Shown here in pieces: positions 17,101 through 27,394 of a DNA stretch of 64,000 nucleotides (position 1 is its first letter; every line of letters starts with the position of its first letter). Origin of the DNA: Bimastos eiseni (lineage: Eukaryota; Annelida; Clitellata; Crassiclitellata; Lumbricidae); assembly GCA_959347315.1 (NCBI GenBank), contig OY365807.1:28736868-28800867 (forward strand). Reading direction: 5' to 3'. The position numbers were made by a program, and so were the translations under genes. The notes beneath the pieces are model-generated. The model was not told the origin of the DNA and ran no database searches. It saw only the letters and a list, made by a program, of their open reading frames with translations.

Positions 17101-18343
17101 GTAGCAAAAAACATCTCTGTCAACATCATTCATTCAATTCAATCAGTCCAGTTTTCCTGAGTTCGATCACTTTCAAATATCGGTTTTCTAATTTTTGGTG
17201 CAGAACCAAACACTATCTTCTCCTTGCCCTTGCCGGCAGCTGTCAATTTTCTTGTTAAGGTCTTTCACCTGATGAACAAGTCATCTGGCAATGCATTGAT
17301 GAAGCAGAGCAACAAGTTCTAAAAGTTCTTTTCAAGTACTCTACCAGGTAGCAATCATTCTGTCTATACTATTTAGCACTTGTCAGTCTGGTAATATTGG
17401 AGTTCAATGACTCATACACATCCACTGTCCTAGAAGTGTTTCTTAGTAGTATAATAGTAATATTCCGATTTAACATGTATCATAAGGCTATGCTAAGAAT
17501 AGAAATGCATCTGGAAATATGCATCGTTCCTCTTGTCGATACTCTGACGAAGAACTTTGAGAAGCATTGAGAATTAACGAATATGTACTACAATGCTCTG
17601 TCTACAGAAGTTCAGCTGTTCTATTGCTTTTTAATTTAAAACAGTCAAGTCATTCATAGCATTCTTCGGGTACAAAATTGATAAAACTTTTGCTGTACTA
17701 ATTACCATTCTGTCTTTTGCAATATGATAAGGATTACATCGATTCCATGCCAGCAGTATGATAAATACGATATAAAAAAAGCATTACCTGTACTAAGCAA
17801 ATGTTTCAAGGCATCCATGTAGTCATGGTATTTCTTCTCATACCATTCCAACTGCAGCTTTCCCACCAACCCCTTTTCTGGATGCTTATCTGCATAAAAT
17901 TTCGCCAGATCATAAGACTGCGCACTAGGTGGCAGTAAGTCATCCAGCTTACGCATGTCGAATCCGTAATCGTCGCGTATATAACAATCACGATCTGTGG
18001 ATTGTGGAAAGAACTTCATGTCGAAATTCTTGGCCAACTTTCTCGCAAACTCCGTCTTCCCAACTCCAACGTTACCCTCAATGACAATAACTTTGCTGTT
18101 CTCGTTGAGCCGCGGAATCGTTTTATCGTAAAGGCTTTCGAGAAGCCCGTACTTTTTCGTTTCATATGGGAAGGGCTTGGAATACGGATAATTTCCTCCG
18201 TATGTAGCCTTTAGTGTGGCTACTTGAATGGCGTTTCCAGACCCATACACTATCAGACGCGGGCACTCAATGGCATGACGGCGCAATACGGCACCAACAC
18301 TCGCGATTCTGCCGTTTCCGCATCGATTCACTATTAGCGCCAT
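11199..18343 (-). CDS. NDUFA10: NADH dehydrogenase (ubiquinone) 1 alpha subcomplex subunit 10, mitochondrial complex I accessory subunit of the deoxynucleoside kinase fold
   Basis: Eight exons were joined by AG/GT sites with matching phase: 18343-17788, 17001-16915, 16433-16312, 15498-15410, 14827-14764, 14078-13969, 13326-13212 and 11267-11199 (TGA). They sum to 1212 nt, or 403 residues, somewhat longer than the 355 of human NDUFA10. The start is the first ATG after an in-frame TAG nine bases upstream. The Arg-rich N-terminus (RRHAIECPRL) fits a mitochondrial targeting sequence. Residues 90-97 are a canonical P-loop, GNVGVGKT. Exon 2 has GVVLVRSVYSDLVFVEA, exon 3 PHLTVFLDAP and RQRINKRND, exon 4 DEYLKTIQSVYRDKFLP, exon 7 PFVCPEVMPTQDD, and exon 8 the YKAGWAPDLG C-terminus that aligns with the human YSPGYNTEVG end. 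In the kinase-family ERS motif the Glu is Val (residue 192). The protein should act in the matrix-side complex I membrane arm rather than as an active kinase. A divergent deoxynucleoside kinase is less likely because the C-terminal extension is NDUFA10-specific. Confidence 0.93.
13752..13822 (-). repeat. Possible tRNA-derived SINE head or tRNA relic
   Basis: On the minus strand an A-box-like TAGTCTAATAGG is followed about 45 nt later by a good B box, GGTTCAATTCC, inside a CAGG/CCTG stem. The acceptor arms do not pair, so a functional tRNA is unlikely. It lies in NDUFA10 intron 6. Confidence 0.35.
17483..17573 (-). pseudogene. Decayed duplicate of NDUFA10 exon 3 inside intron 1
   Basis: On the plus strand a stretch beginning near 17518 reads CATCGTTCCTCTTGTCGATA, then CTCTGACGAAGAAC, and aligns with exon 3 at 16311-16370 (CATCGTTTCTCTTATTGATC, then CTCTGACGAAGAAC, then agcat(c/t)gagaa). 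The similarity continues into the exon 3 downstream intron flank (aagaat(a/g)gaaa, then a catcg-preceding gaaa(c/t)at). The copy has lost frame and splice context and is only part of the exon. It indicates an old local duplication within the gene. Confidence 0.65.
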
Positions 18344-18961
18344 AGTGCACTATTCACTGCCGAAATAAATTTGTGAAATCTAAACAAGAAATGAGTGAAT
18401 TGTTATCATCCACTGACACATTTTGCCAGTGACCTTCCCTATAGGAACATTGTAACGCGCATGCGCATGAGATGTACATTTATGTAGAGTCTATATTTAT
18501 TTGTCATATTAATAAATTAGAACTGAATGTCAGATAATTAACAGACGCTTGCATATTCAAATATATTCAGACAAGAAAAAGTAGCGTATCTTTATCCAGA
18601 TTAATACCAATTTAATAAACATGTTCATGCATGAATTTGATATTTTGAAAGTAAGTTAGCTGACGTTTGGAATTAGCGCCTTTCAATGGTGTGTTTAACA
18701 TCCGGTAATCCAGTTTCGGAACGTTCTGTTGTGAAGGACGGAGAGGGTCAGTTCATTTGTTACAGTTTTTGCTTGTCTAGCAGTCTTTGGATATTGGGGC
18801 ATGTGATGAAAATGTGCATGCTTATTAGAATTGCTTTTGAAATGTGTGCAAAAGTGAAATTTTGTTCCATGACCATATAGTACGGCTTAAGGGCGTTGGA
18901 GGCGGTGTGGTCGGAACACCTACATATAAATAACATAATATACATAATATATATGCGTGGA

Positions 18962-19283
18962 GCTTCTGCAGCCTTAAGTTCGGCCCTGAGCGCGCGAAAA
19001 AGTGCTTCTGCGGCCAAAAGTTCTCCGAAAACCGTAAAACTGACCCTAAACGACTCTCACGACGCCTTACCTGACCCTAACCGATCCTCACAATGCCGAG
19101 CTTGACCCTAACCAACCCTCGCAACGCATATTAAACATTTTAGGGTGTATTTGACAGTGCTCATACGCCAAAGGTTGTGCATGCACAGAGGTCTTTTCCT
19201 GCTAAATTTTATATGAGTTTGGCCGTGGAAGTAAAAAAATTTTGTTTATAGCAACCGAACTTGCGGCTGCAGAAGGTTTATCC
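18962..19283 (+). mobile_element. Nonautonomous element M1 with internal 30-bp minisatellite, copy A
   Basis: Aligns with the reverse complement of 51007-51240. Shared blocks in order: CTTCTGCGGCC near the left side, a tandem CCCTAACCGACCCTCACGACG-like array, gcgc/catgcgcagaggtct, gctaaattttgta-like, ggccgt(g/a)gaagtaaaaaaa, then GGCTGCAGAAGGTTTATCC at the right end. CTTCTGC(A/G)GCC on the left and GGC(T/C)GCAGAAG on the right form an inverted pair, and a second inner pair exists. No coding capacity is seen. The exact ends and the target duplication are uncertain. Confidence 0.6.
19040..19130 (+). repeat. 30-bp minisatellite, three units
   Basis: Three consecutive units of about 30 bp each begin (c)tgaccctaa and carry CCCTAA once per unit: 19041-19070, 19071-19100 and 19101-19130. 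Related arrays occur at 37476-37565 (same strand), and at about 51165-51203 and 58134-58222 (opposite strand). Confidence 0.7.
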
Positions 19284-20924
19284 TATATATAAATACTTTT
19301 ATGTATATGACAAACCATAGCAAATATTGGTTTGACTTGTTGAGCGTAAATTAATGCTGCTGACAAGTGCCTAGTTTTTGGATCGGTGGTCACATAATAT
19401 ATTTTCAATAATCTATCAATGAAACTTAATATAGCACCTCTAAAAGAAATCTACTCAGAGGTGCTCCTAGACCAACCTTGGCCAAAGAAGACAGACTTCA
19501 CAGTAGAATAGAAAGTGGATAGAGAGTTCTTAGGTAATTGAACCCCTTATCAAGCTTTAGGGCCAATTATTGAAAAGGCACGATATTGCATCATAGATGT
19601 CTGAGAGAAGAGACAAGAAGAAGACCCTTTTGGACAGAGTTCAGCGTCCTACCGGTTCCTCTACTAGTGGAAAGAGAACAGCAAAGCTCCTGAAGGTACA
19701 TAGGTGCAGCACTGCAAAGGTGGCGCCAGACCAGGGAAGAAATCAGAAATGCAATGTGCTAGGAGGGGTAACTAATGTGTTGTTCCACATATGTACTGTG
19801 TTATAGCCCAAACAGTCCATTTTTAATTGTGTTGTTCAGACCTCCATATTTCTCACATTATTCTCAAATTATAAATATGTACTTTATAAATTGACTGTGC
19901 GGTGTACAGTTACAAACTGTCTTCATAATCTCAAAATCTCTACAGGTACCCAAAAAAGCAAAGATCAAACAACAGCTAGTTCACAGGCTCTTAGGACCCA
20001 TTTGTATATTACGTACACACAAAAATTACATGCTCATGCCCCTCTTCTCCGTTTGAACCTCATACATTTTGTGGACCTCCTCCATCTGCAATGCGTAAAA
20101 CAACAAAGTTAATTTAGCTATAGTCATTTATAAGACATTTATTTTACCAAGGCTACTGTTTATTTTTGTTTAACATTATAGTTGCTGGCTACAATTTTTT
20201 TATTGTTTTGAATAAATAAAATGCTAACAATAGTAAAACTTACGTTTTGACAAGTTTTAATACTAGTATATAAAATTAATACAACAGGAATAGTCAGTGA
20301 TTTAGTTTTTAGTTCTCATTTTAATATTCCATAACTTTAGGTCTGGACAATTTGAACAGAATTTAATTATATTAAAAAATCCAGATTTCAGTTGCATTGC
20401 AAAAAGAATAAATTACTTTCCATCAGTCTGAATGCTGTTTGCAGCCATTCAAACAAATTACGAACCACTCGCTTCCCTTCTCAATCCTGCCTTTGATCAC
20501 CAGACTTTGTCAAAACCTCAAATGACTTGGGCATACACACTCAAAATAAATGTCTACGTATAAATGTCCACATCAGCCTATTTATATAAATAGACAAATG
20601 TGAACAACATAATTAGAAATTGATTTGTGTACATACACATTCTGTCAAAACCCCTCCCCTCCCCTTGCCATAAGTACCCGTACACTAAATCTCATAAATG
20701 CAATCACCCCTTTGGTGCATACATAGTTATGATTGCATGATAATATAACAAATTTAAGGTAAAAAAGTTCAAGCAGGCATGTTTATCAGTTTTTAGTCTT
20801 AGTTGCAGCACTATTGAATATTAAACAAAATTTCCTCTTCTGAGTAAATTGAATGAAGAGTTAGACATACAAATGCCTAAACTTCAATGACATCACATTC
20901 AACCTGAATGTTTGTTGCAGGGAA

Positions 20925-21815
20925 ATGGCTGGACTGCTTAAAAAGACAACTGGACTGACGGGTCTTGCTGTAGCCAGAGACCCACATAAAACACTCACTG
21001 TTGTCTATGAGAAAATACTTCGAGTTGTTCAGAAAATGCCAGAAAGTGCAGTCTACCGCAAACATACACAGGTTGATTTTGGATTTATTTTGTGATGGTT
21101 GGTTGTGTGTAGCTATTTTCACTACTTCAATTATTATGTTATATACCTATTAGGAACACATTCGAAATGCATAAAAAAATGTCCTACTACATGCAGATTT
21201 AAAGTGACTTGTAATAAACAAACTGCAGACAATAAGCTAATATCACAGTTGAACAATGTGGTAAAGCTACTTGTGTGGCAGGGTAGAAACGTATATGTCA
21301 AAAACACAATAAACTTTGTGATAGTTGCACTTCTGACTGTAGATTTAAGCTTTATACATGATCAGGCATTAGTTTTTTTAACTTTTAATTATGTACCTAC
21401 CCAGTGGTTGTACTTCCTTAATCATATTCTGAATTTATTTAATATAAATGCGTAATGCTTCCAGTCATTCACGTAAACTATGCTTTGGAATTTTGTATTC
21501 AGAAACTGTAATGTTGTTTAGAATGATCGCTTATTTCTCTATTATATCTGTGTGTGGTTTGTTCTGCTCTACTTTGGAATTCTTGTCTTTATGTTCGTTT
21601 TTGTGTGTTAGGCTCTTGTTCAAGATCGTCTGACGGTGGTCAAGTCTGAACCAAATGTGGAAAAACTGGAAGCAAAGATCAATGGTGGTCAGGTGGAAGA
21701 ACTGATTCTACAGGCAGAGCGTGAGCTGAATTTAGCTCGTAGGATGGTTGAGTGGAGGTCATGGGAACCTTTGGCTACGGAAGCACCTCCTAACCAATGG
21801 AAATGGCCGATCTAG
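20925..21815 (+). CDS. NDUFA5: NADH dehydrogenase (ubiquinone) 1 alpha subcomplex subunit 5 (B13)
   Basis: Two exons, 20925-21071 and 21612-21815 (stop TAG), joined at phase 0. They give 116 residues, exactly the length of human NDUFA5. The N-terminus [16 protein letters not shown], the middle [16 protein letters not shown] and the C-terminus PPNQWKWPI match the family closely, as does [19 protein letters not shown]. This is an accessory subunit of the hydrophilic arm of mitochondrial complex I, next to the Q module, and the family is imported without a classical cleaved presequence. The ATG lies four bases after a good acceptor (tttgttgcag), so a non-coding 5' exon is expected upstream. The gene is divergent from NDUFA10, with 2.6 kb between start codons. 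Confidence 0.97.
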
Positions 21816-21940
21816 ATTGAATAGAGTAGTGGCTCTTTAAACTTTAGCAACTTTTGGCAACACTTGGAAAATCTTGTAGCAGTTTGTTTTTTATGAAACA
21901 AAGTAGAGGCGGTTCAGTCTGATGTCAGATATAAAAAGAA

Positions 21941-21946
21941 ATTAAA
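21941..21946 (+). terminator. Poly(A) signal ATTAAA for NDUFA5
   Basis: The common variant ATTAAA occurs about 125 nt after the NDUFA5 stop on the same strand. Confidence 0.5.
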
Positions 21947-22246
21947 CATGGGTTATCAGCAAATTCAGTGTTATTAATTGGTTCTAGATTTATAAATGGA
22001 ATTAGATGCAATCTAACTTCGTTTTTCAAGATAATGTTGATATGATAGATTGATTATACATTATTAAGAAAAGGTAATTCTTGGTATAGACATGAGTTTC
22101 AAAGCATCCTACTCTGTGAACTTGGGTTATCATGCCATCACATTTTATTGCTTTGTTTACTGGTGTGGCCCTCGCTTCAAGAATAATTTATTGGTGGCTC
22201 ACAGTGTCAAGTTAGGTAGCATTGCTACAGATCACCAGATAGAGAA

Positions 22247-22387
22247 ACCGGTTGGTTGGCAGGCAGCTACACAGATAGGCCTTTCATAGGATTGACCGGT
22301 TGGTAGGCAGGCAGCTACACAGATAGGCCTTTCATAGGATTGACCGGTTGGTAGGCAGGCAGCTACACAGGATTTCATAGGATTGAC
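22247..22387 (+). repeat. 48-bp tandem repeat, about three units, split by a hAT insertion
   Basis: Units start ACCGGTTGG at 22247, 22295 and 22343, spaced 48 bp, and contain GGCAGGCAGCTACACAG and TTTCATAGGATTG. The third unit is about 5 bp shorter. The array stops abruptly where a hAT element begins at 22388. The sequence after the element (26351 on) resumes with GGATTGACCG, so the array was the insertion site. Confidence 0.85.
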
Positions 22388-25300
22388 CAGTGTTTGAACT
22401 GGGGGTTGAAAAATTCTTACATGTCCGCCATTTATCCAGGTTTCCTGACCAAGAATTTTTACGAGCCTGAAACCGGTATACGGGATATATTGCTGAGGGT
22501 CAATGTAGTTGTGTGTGCAAGTACATTAAGACAAGCTGTGTTTTGTTTAATCGTCCATTTAATGATTATTTTATAGCCACTCCAGCCGTTGAGGCCATAG
22601 GCCTATATAAAACATCATATCAAGGGATCTATAACAGGTCCTGACATCATGTATTGGCAATGCTACAAACAACATGCATATTTAAACTGTGCAAATGGTT
22701 ATCATAGTTGAGACTCAGTTTAATTTAGATACCAAAGTATACTAGAATCATCCGTGCTTGCGATTTTTACATTGACTTATCCACAGTCAGAAGTTTATAA
22801 TAGCCATAACAGACAAATTAACTAACATTGATGTGATGTAAATCAAAACATAAGAAAAATGCAATAGTTTTCATTAATCAGGCAAACAATTTCGAACTAT
22901 GACTAGCTATTTCAGCTGTCCTAGGCAAGCCTGTCCTGTAGCTTTGTCAAGGGTTCCATGCTTGCCTGACTTCAACCAACTTATAACATACTTCTCGGCA
23001 TTACAGTGGGCCAGAGGCAGACCATTAATACCAATCATTAGGAAGTCCTTGACAGACGTTATGTCTGTCAATGACGATCAGTCTGTTTATTCCACTGGTA
23101 TGATAGAGATTCATTTGACTGAATCCTCTCTCACAACCAGCTGAAGAAATGGGCAATACCTTTAATAGTGACATCAAACTTTTTAATTTGTTGCCTAACA
23201 TTCCACCATCACTGTTCTTGAACATAGCATATTCCAACACAATATCAGCTACCTCTGTTTTGTTAACAGCAAATTGCTTGCATAGTTTTGCAACCTGTTT
23301 TTCACCAAAAAGTGCCCTAGTTAAAGGATTTTTGGGCCACAATGATTCATTCAAGCAACTAGCAGCCTGTAACAAATCAGAAGAGGGAAAACGTTGTTCC
23401 AAATTGTCACATAAGGATTGCAAAAACTGGCCTCTTACTGTATTAAAATTTTGAGCATCTCCATTTTGTCTCTCAATTTTCACTCCCTTATAATGTCCAT
23501 CTTTTTAAAAATTCTTCCAAAATGTACCCAATGTTAATTGCACATTGTTCTCTTGCTCATCCTTCTTACCATTCTCATTGTCAACAGTGGTATCAATACT
23601 GCATGTGGTATTGCTACAATCTGAAACAAATTTTGTATGGTCAATTATCACTATGTCAGCATGACGTTCAACCGAAACAGTTTTCAACCCTTGCAATTTG
23701 TTTATTGTGTCCTTGATGTGACTAGCAGCATTCAAAATATTGACCTCATGGCTTTGTAGAGAGAGACAACTGCTTGAGACACTGCAATGCATCTTTCAGC
23801 ATGCATGGCTCACTCACAAACAGCCATGAGTGCATTTTTGTTGCAAGTCCTCTAAATTTGCTAGTTTCTTTATGTGTATGTCCACTCGCTGCTGAGGAAC
23901 ATCTTGTGAAATGAGCAACTAGTGCACCATAATCATGCAAAATAGCCTTCACAGCAACAAAGGAGGACCAAACCCACCGTACATCAAATACCGTCTGCAC
24001 TTTTAGCAACTCGATTGACAATGCCTCCGCTTCCAATTCCAATTCTCGCTGGTTTTTTGGTGACATGCTATAAACTTTGTACAGTTCATCAACAAATAAT
24101 TTAAAATGTGAAACTGCATTAATGTCATCAACTGAGTTCTTTACTGCCAGCTCCAATCTGTGTGCCATGCAGTGAAATGTTTGCAGAAGAGGAAACTTTG
24201 CCTTTAATAATGTAGCAACACCCGTATACTGCCCAATCATACAAAGCTCCATCACTACAAAACCCCACAAACTGACCGCGCAATACATCATCAATTAATA
24301 CCAAATTCATGCAAAAAATCAACCAATGTCTTTTCAATCGCTTTTGGAGTAGTCTTTTTCAACAGACCAAAACATTATGTACAAATCTCCCCATCAAAAA
24401 GAGTACTTGTACATAAATAAACAATCAAAGATTGAGCATTTGCAACAGATGTGCTCTCATCAACAAGAATTGAAAATTTACTTTTTGAACTTACAATGTG
24501 ATGGGCAAGTTCAGAACACATCTCTACAGACACATGATGTACAATGTTGCTGCATGCATGATTTGAGTACACAATATTACCACAGTTAATGCCATCGAGT
24601 GTCTGCAGTTCAATTAATCATGGATGTTCTGTACAGCATAAATGCGATTTCGCACATTCATACACAGTGCGAAAGACTTTTACAGTTGCATCTATATTGT
24701 CCCTGTGGCGTTCCACAAATCTTTATTTCGAATTTTCTACAGCAACTTGAATCCTTGCATTTTCGCATTCTGCGAGGATTTCTCCACACTTGCTGTGAAA
24801 TTTATAATCCCGATGTTTGTCGATTTTTTTCAATAGCGTTTTTGCATCCTTGCCTCGAACTGTACCTTCTAGAAATGCTGATTCGTTATGCTGCCCTGAT
24901 GTAGTATGCAAAGCGAGACGTTTTACCACCTCCCGATACTGCATCAAAAGTTAGCCAACTGTGCGATTTTTGCCAAACCTGAAATTGTTCATGATTTCGA
25001 CAGACCTTTGGGTATGAAAGATCCAAAGTAACACCAGATGTCTTTTTCGGTGAGTGATCTTCATCTGACATTGATTGGACTTCCGAACTAGATGTTTCTG
25101 CGAGTGCTTGAATCTCACCATCCGGCAATGGGTTGGGTGCCACCGACACAGAATCTGTGAACAAGAAATTTTAAAAAATCTATTAAACATAGGCTAAAAA
25201 ACCACGTCTGCAGTATCATGTCATTAAAAAATGTAGCTGTAGGGCCTACTTAAAATCTGGGTTAGGGCCTACTGCACGATAATTGACAACGCATCCTAAT

Positions 25301-26350
25301 AGACCTCGTCAAATACTATCTATCAGCTGACACATGCCTAATTAAAATTGGAAAGAGGAAGTCTTTGAATGAGGACCGGTGATTTTATTGGAGAGTTTGT
25401 TCAAGCTAGGTTCAAAGTTTTCTAAGCTATTATGGTAATTTCTGTCAGAACGAGATTTATCATTCACACTTAACAGCATTTGATTCATCAGCCTCCTCCG
25501 CAGCTGTACTGTCACATCGTTTGAATTTTGTCGTCGATGGTTCAATTTCTCCGTCGCATTCTTCACCAAATCGCTTTTTAGGTGAAAACCCGAACTTATG
25601 TAGACTCATTTTATGCAATGCTGATGTGGGTTTGAAAACAGGTCCCTACAGGCAGGTCCATTATTTATAGGGAATGAGGAATGAAACCATCAGAGAGGAT
25701 GCCACACAGGCGCACCTACACACACACAGGCACCATACACTGAAATTTGCAATATATATATAATATGTATGTGTATATATATTTATATATATTCCTAAAT
25801 GTACAAATTTAAGACACCATGATTAGAGGTCTGTGGAAGATATAATGCCATATCACTATAGCTTCATCTCGGATATAGTCATATATCATATCATTCCATG
25901 CAGCTGCTGTGTATGTTGACATGCAGGTACCCTGTCAGCCAACTCGGATTCCAGAACCACATCCAAAACCCAGACCTCTTGTGACCTCTCTCACGCTGAC
26001 CCTGGGCTTAAGTCTGCTTGTAGACTGATGAGACCCAGAACAAGCTCGATATATACACCAGCATCCTCATAGAGGCACTTTATTATCAAAGGCTATGTGT
26101 ATTCAAAATCGTGGTGGCATTATATTTCCTACTAGAAGGTGTTGTTATTGAAAATGTAACATGGTTTAAAAAAGAAAAAGACACATTTCGTAAATGCTTA
26201 ATAATAAAATCAGAGTGGACAATGAAATCTGTTCTGAAGGGTTTTGCTTGAACCCCCCCCCCCCAGACAGTCATTGAGAATTAACTGGAGGGTTGAAAAA
26301 TGAACTGGGGGTCGAATCCTCCCAACCCACCCCCGACAATTCAATCACTG
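22388..26350 (-). mobile_element. hAT-superfamily DNA transposon (KIAA1586-like), 3.96 kb, with 8-bp target duplication
   Basis: The ends are inverted repeats: left CAGTGTTTGAACTGGGGG, right (reverse complement) CAGTGATTGAATTGTCGGGG. The 8-bp target duplication GGATTGAC is perfect: 22380-22387 and 26351-26358. CAG ends with an 8-bp duplication define the hAT superfamily. Removing the element and one duplication rejoins the host tandem repeat seamlessly. It carries one broken transposase on the minus strand (23025-25609), plus an AT microsatellite (25750-25795) and a C-run (about 26255-26268). The transposase breaks indicate an inactive copy. Confidence 0.92.
23025..25609 (-). pseudogene. Degenerate hAT transposase, KIAA1586-like
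   Basis: A start codon at 25607-25609 opens with MSLHKFGFSPKKRF, and the frame then breaks repeatedly. Recognisable pieces in order: an N-terminal zinc-finger-like region with QFQVWQKSHSWLTF (about 25000); a region with RFVERHRDNIDATVKVFRTV (about 24670) that is interrupted by stops; an RNase H-like segment with GFCSDGA (about 24270) and FHCMAHRLELAV (about 24150); FDVRWVWSSF (about 23980); and the hAT C-terminal dimerisation segment ISSAGCERGFSQMN (about 23110). At least two frameshifts and several stops are visible (for example at 24723-24725 and 24375-24377). The domain order is that of KIAA1586-type hAT proteins. It is a dead copy. Confidence 0.85.
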
Positions 26351-26576
26351 GGATTGACCGATCTGGGAAATGAAGTCTCCTTCACTTTCTCCCATATGGT
26401 TTATCAAAGTCATTGTAGGATGTAGACTGTAGACCAATGCACATGCTTGCTTTCTTAAAACAATTAGTAGGCCATGTTTGGGCCCCATGCTATATGCATG
26501 TCCTTAATCATGTTGACACAGTCACACTTGATACAATCCCTCAAAATAGTATATATTGTCGGCAGACAAAGTACTC

Positions 26577-26645
26577 CGCTAAACGTCCATGATTTGACAA
26601 GCCATCGGAGTCCCTGCGTTCGACTCTCAAATCCAAACCATGTGA
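26577..26645 (+). repeat. Possible tRNA-derived SINE trace
   Basis: A B-box-like GCGTTCGACTCTC follows an anticodon-arm-like ccatgatttgacaagccatcgg spacing. The acceptor stem is absent. Weak call. Confidence 0.25.
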
Positions 26646-26926
26646 TGTGATGCACAATTACATGTTAGGCATTTTGGATTTTTCACCACTTGCAATTCCT
26701 CTGAAAGTTGCATTCATATTTGCTGCTATGGATAATTGCATTTTTAGAAAATTATTAGGCATCAGTATTTAGATTCTTATTCTTATTACCAAAATTTGAT
26801 ACTGCCCTTCTTCCAACATCTTTTGATCAGAAGTGCATAGATGATACAGTTGCTATTGTTGGGGTTATCTAATCAGGTTTCATCACTTGTAGTGTGGCTA
26901 CAAATATCTGGGCTTGAAAGTGCAGT

Positions 26927-27002
26927 GATTATTAGTGAAATAATAATTCTTGTTATTTACACTCAAAACATAATTATTCTTGGTATTATTGCTTTTGTTT
27001 AT
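26927..27002 (+). repeat. 76-bp direct repeat, unit 1
   Basis: Begins GATTATTAGTGAAATAATAA and ends TTGCTTTTGTTTAT. It is nearly identical to 27319-27394, exactly 392 bp downstream, with only a few substitutions. Confidence 0.8.
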
Positions 27003-27318
27003 ACTGCAGATAAAAATTTCCATATGATAAACTCGACCTTCTATCCCACGGTGTTAGCAGAAAGAACATTGATATAAATAATGTTCAGCCTCACAAGTCT
27101 AAACTAACATGCAACATTTTCTGTTAGATCCATAGAGGTGCTACATAAATTCTGTATTACACTTATAATTACTCATCATGTTTCCATTATCATACTATTG
27201 TATTCATCTGATCAATCTTGCTTCTCTTGTTTATTAATTTCTGCCATCACATATTTCATTGTTTTTCATTTATTGCATTTGAGCTCTAAACTGAAAGCAG
27301 AATTTTTTCTGTGTAATT

Positions 27319-27394
27319 GATTATTAGTGAAATTATAATTCTTGTTATTTACACTCAAACCATCATTATTTTTGGTATTATTGCTTTTGTTTAT
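27319..27394 (+). repeat. 76-bp direct repeat, unit 2
   Basis: Partner of 26927-27002 in the same orientation. The flanks beyond the 76 bp diverge quickly. Confidence 0.8.

Larger units (their letters stand above)
18344..20924. other. Interval between divergent NDUFA10 and NDUFA5
   Basis: No conserved coding exon was recognised. The interval must hold the NDUFA10 promoter and probably the NDUFA5 promoter plus a non-coding first exon, because a strong acceptor sits four bases before the NDUFA5 ATG. It also contains a MITE with a 30-bp minisatellite (18962-19283). A coding-like stretch at 19597-19695 (starts MSERRDKKKTLLDRVQRP, followed by a possible donor) has no recognised homologue. Confidence 0.5.

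Noticed and set aside
18344..20924. Compact shared bidirectional promoter for NDUFA10 and NDUFA5
   Set aside because: The start codons are 2.6 kb apart with a MITE between them; a shared promoter would need an unproven upstream NDUFA5 exon.
22247..22387. CRISPR-like array
   Set aside because: Contiguous 48-bp tandem units without unique spacers, in an animal genome.
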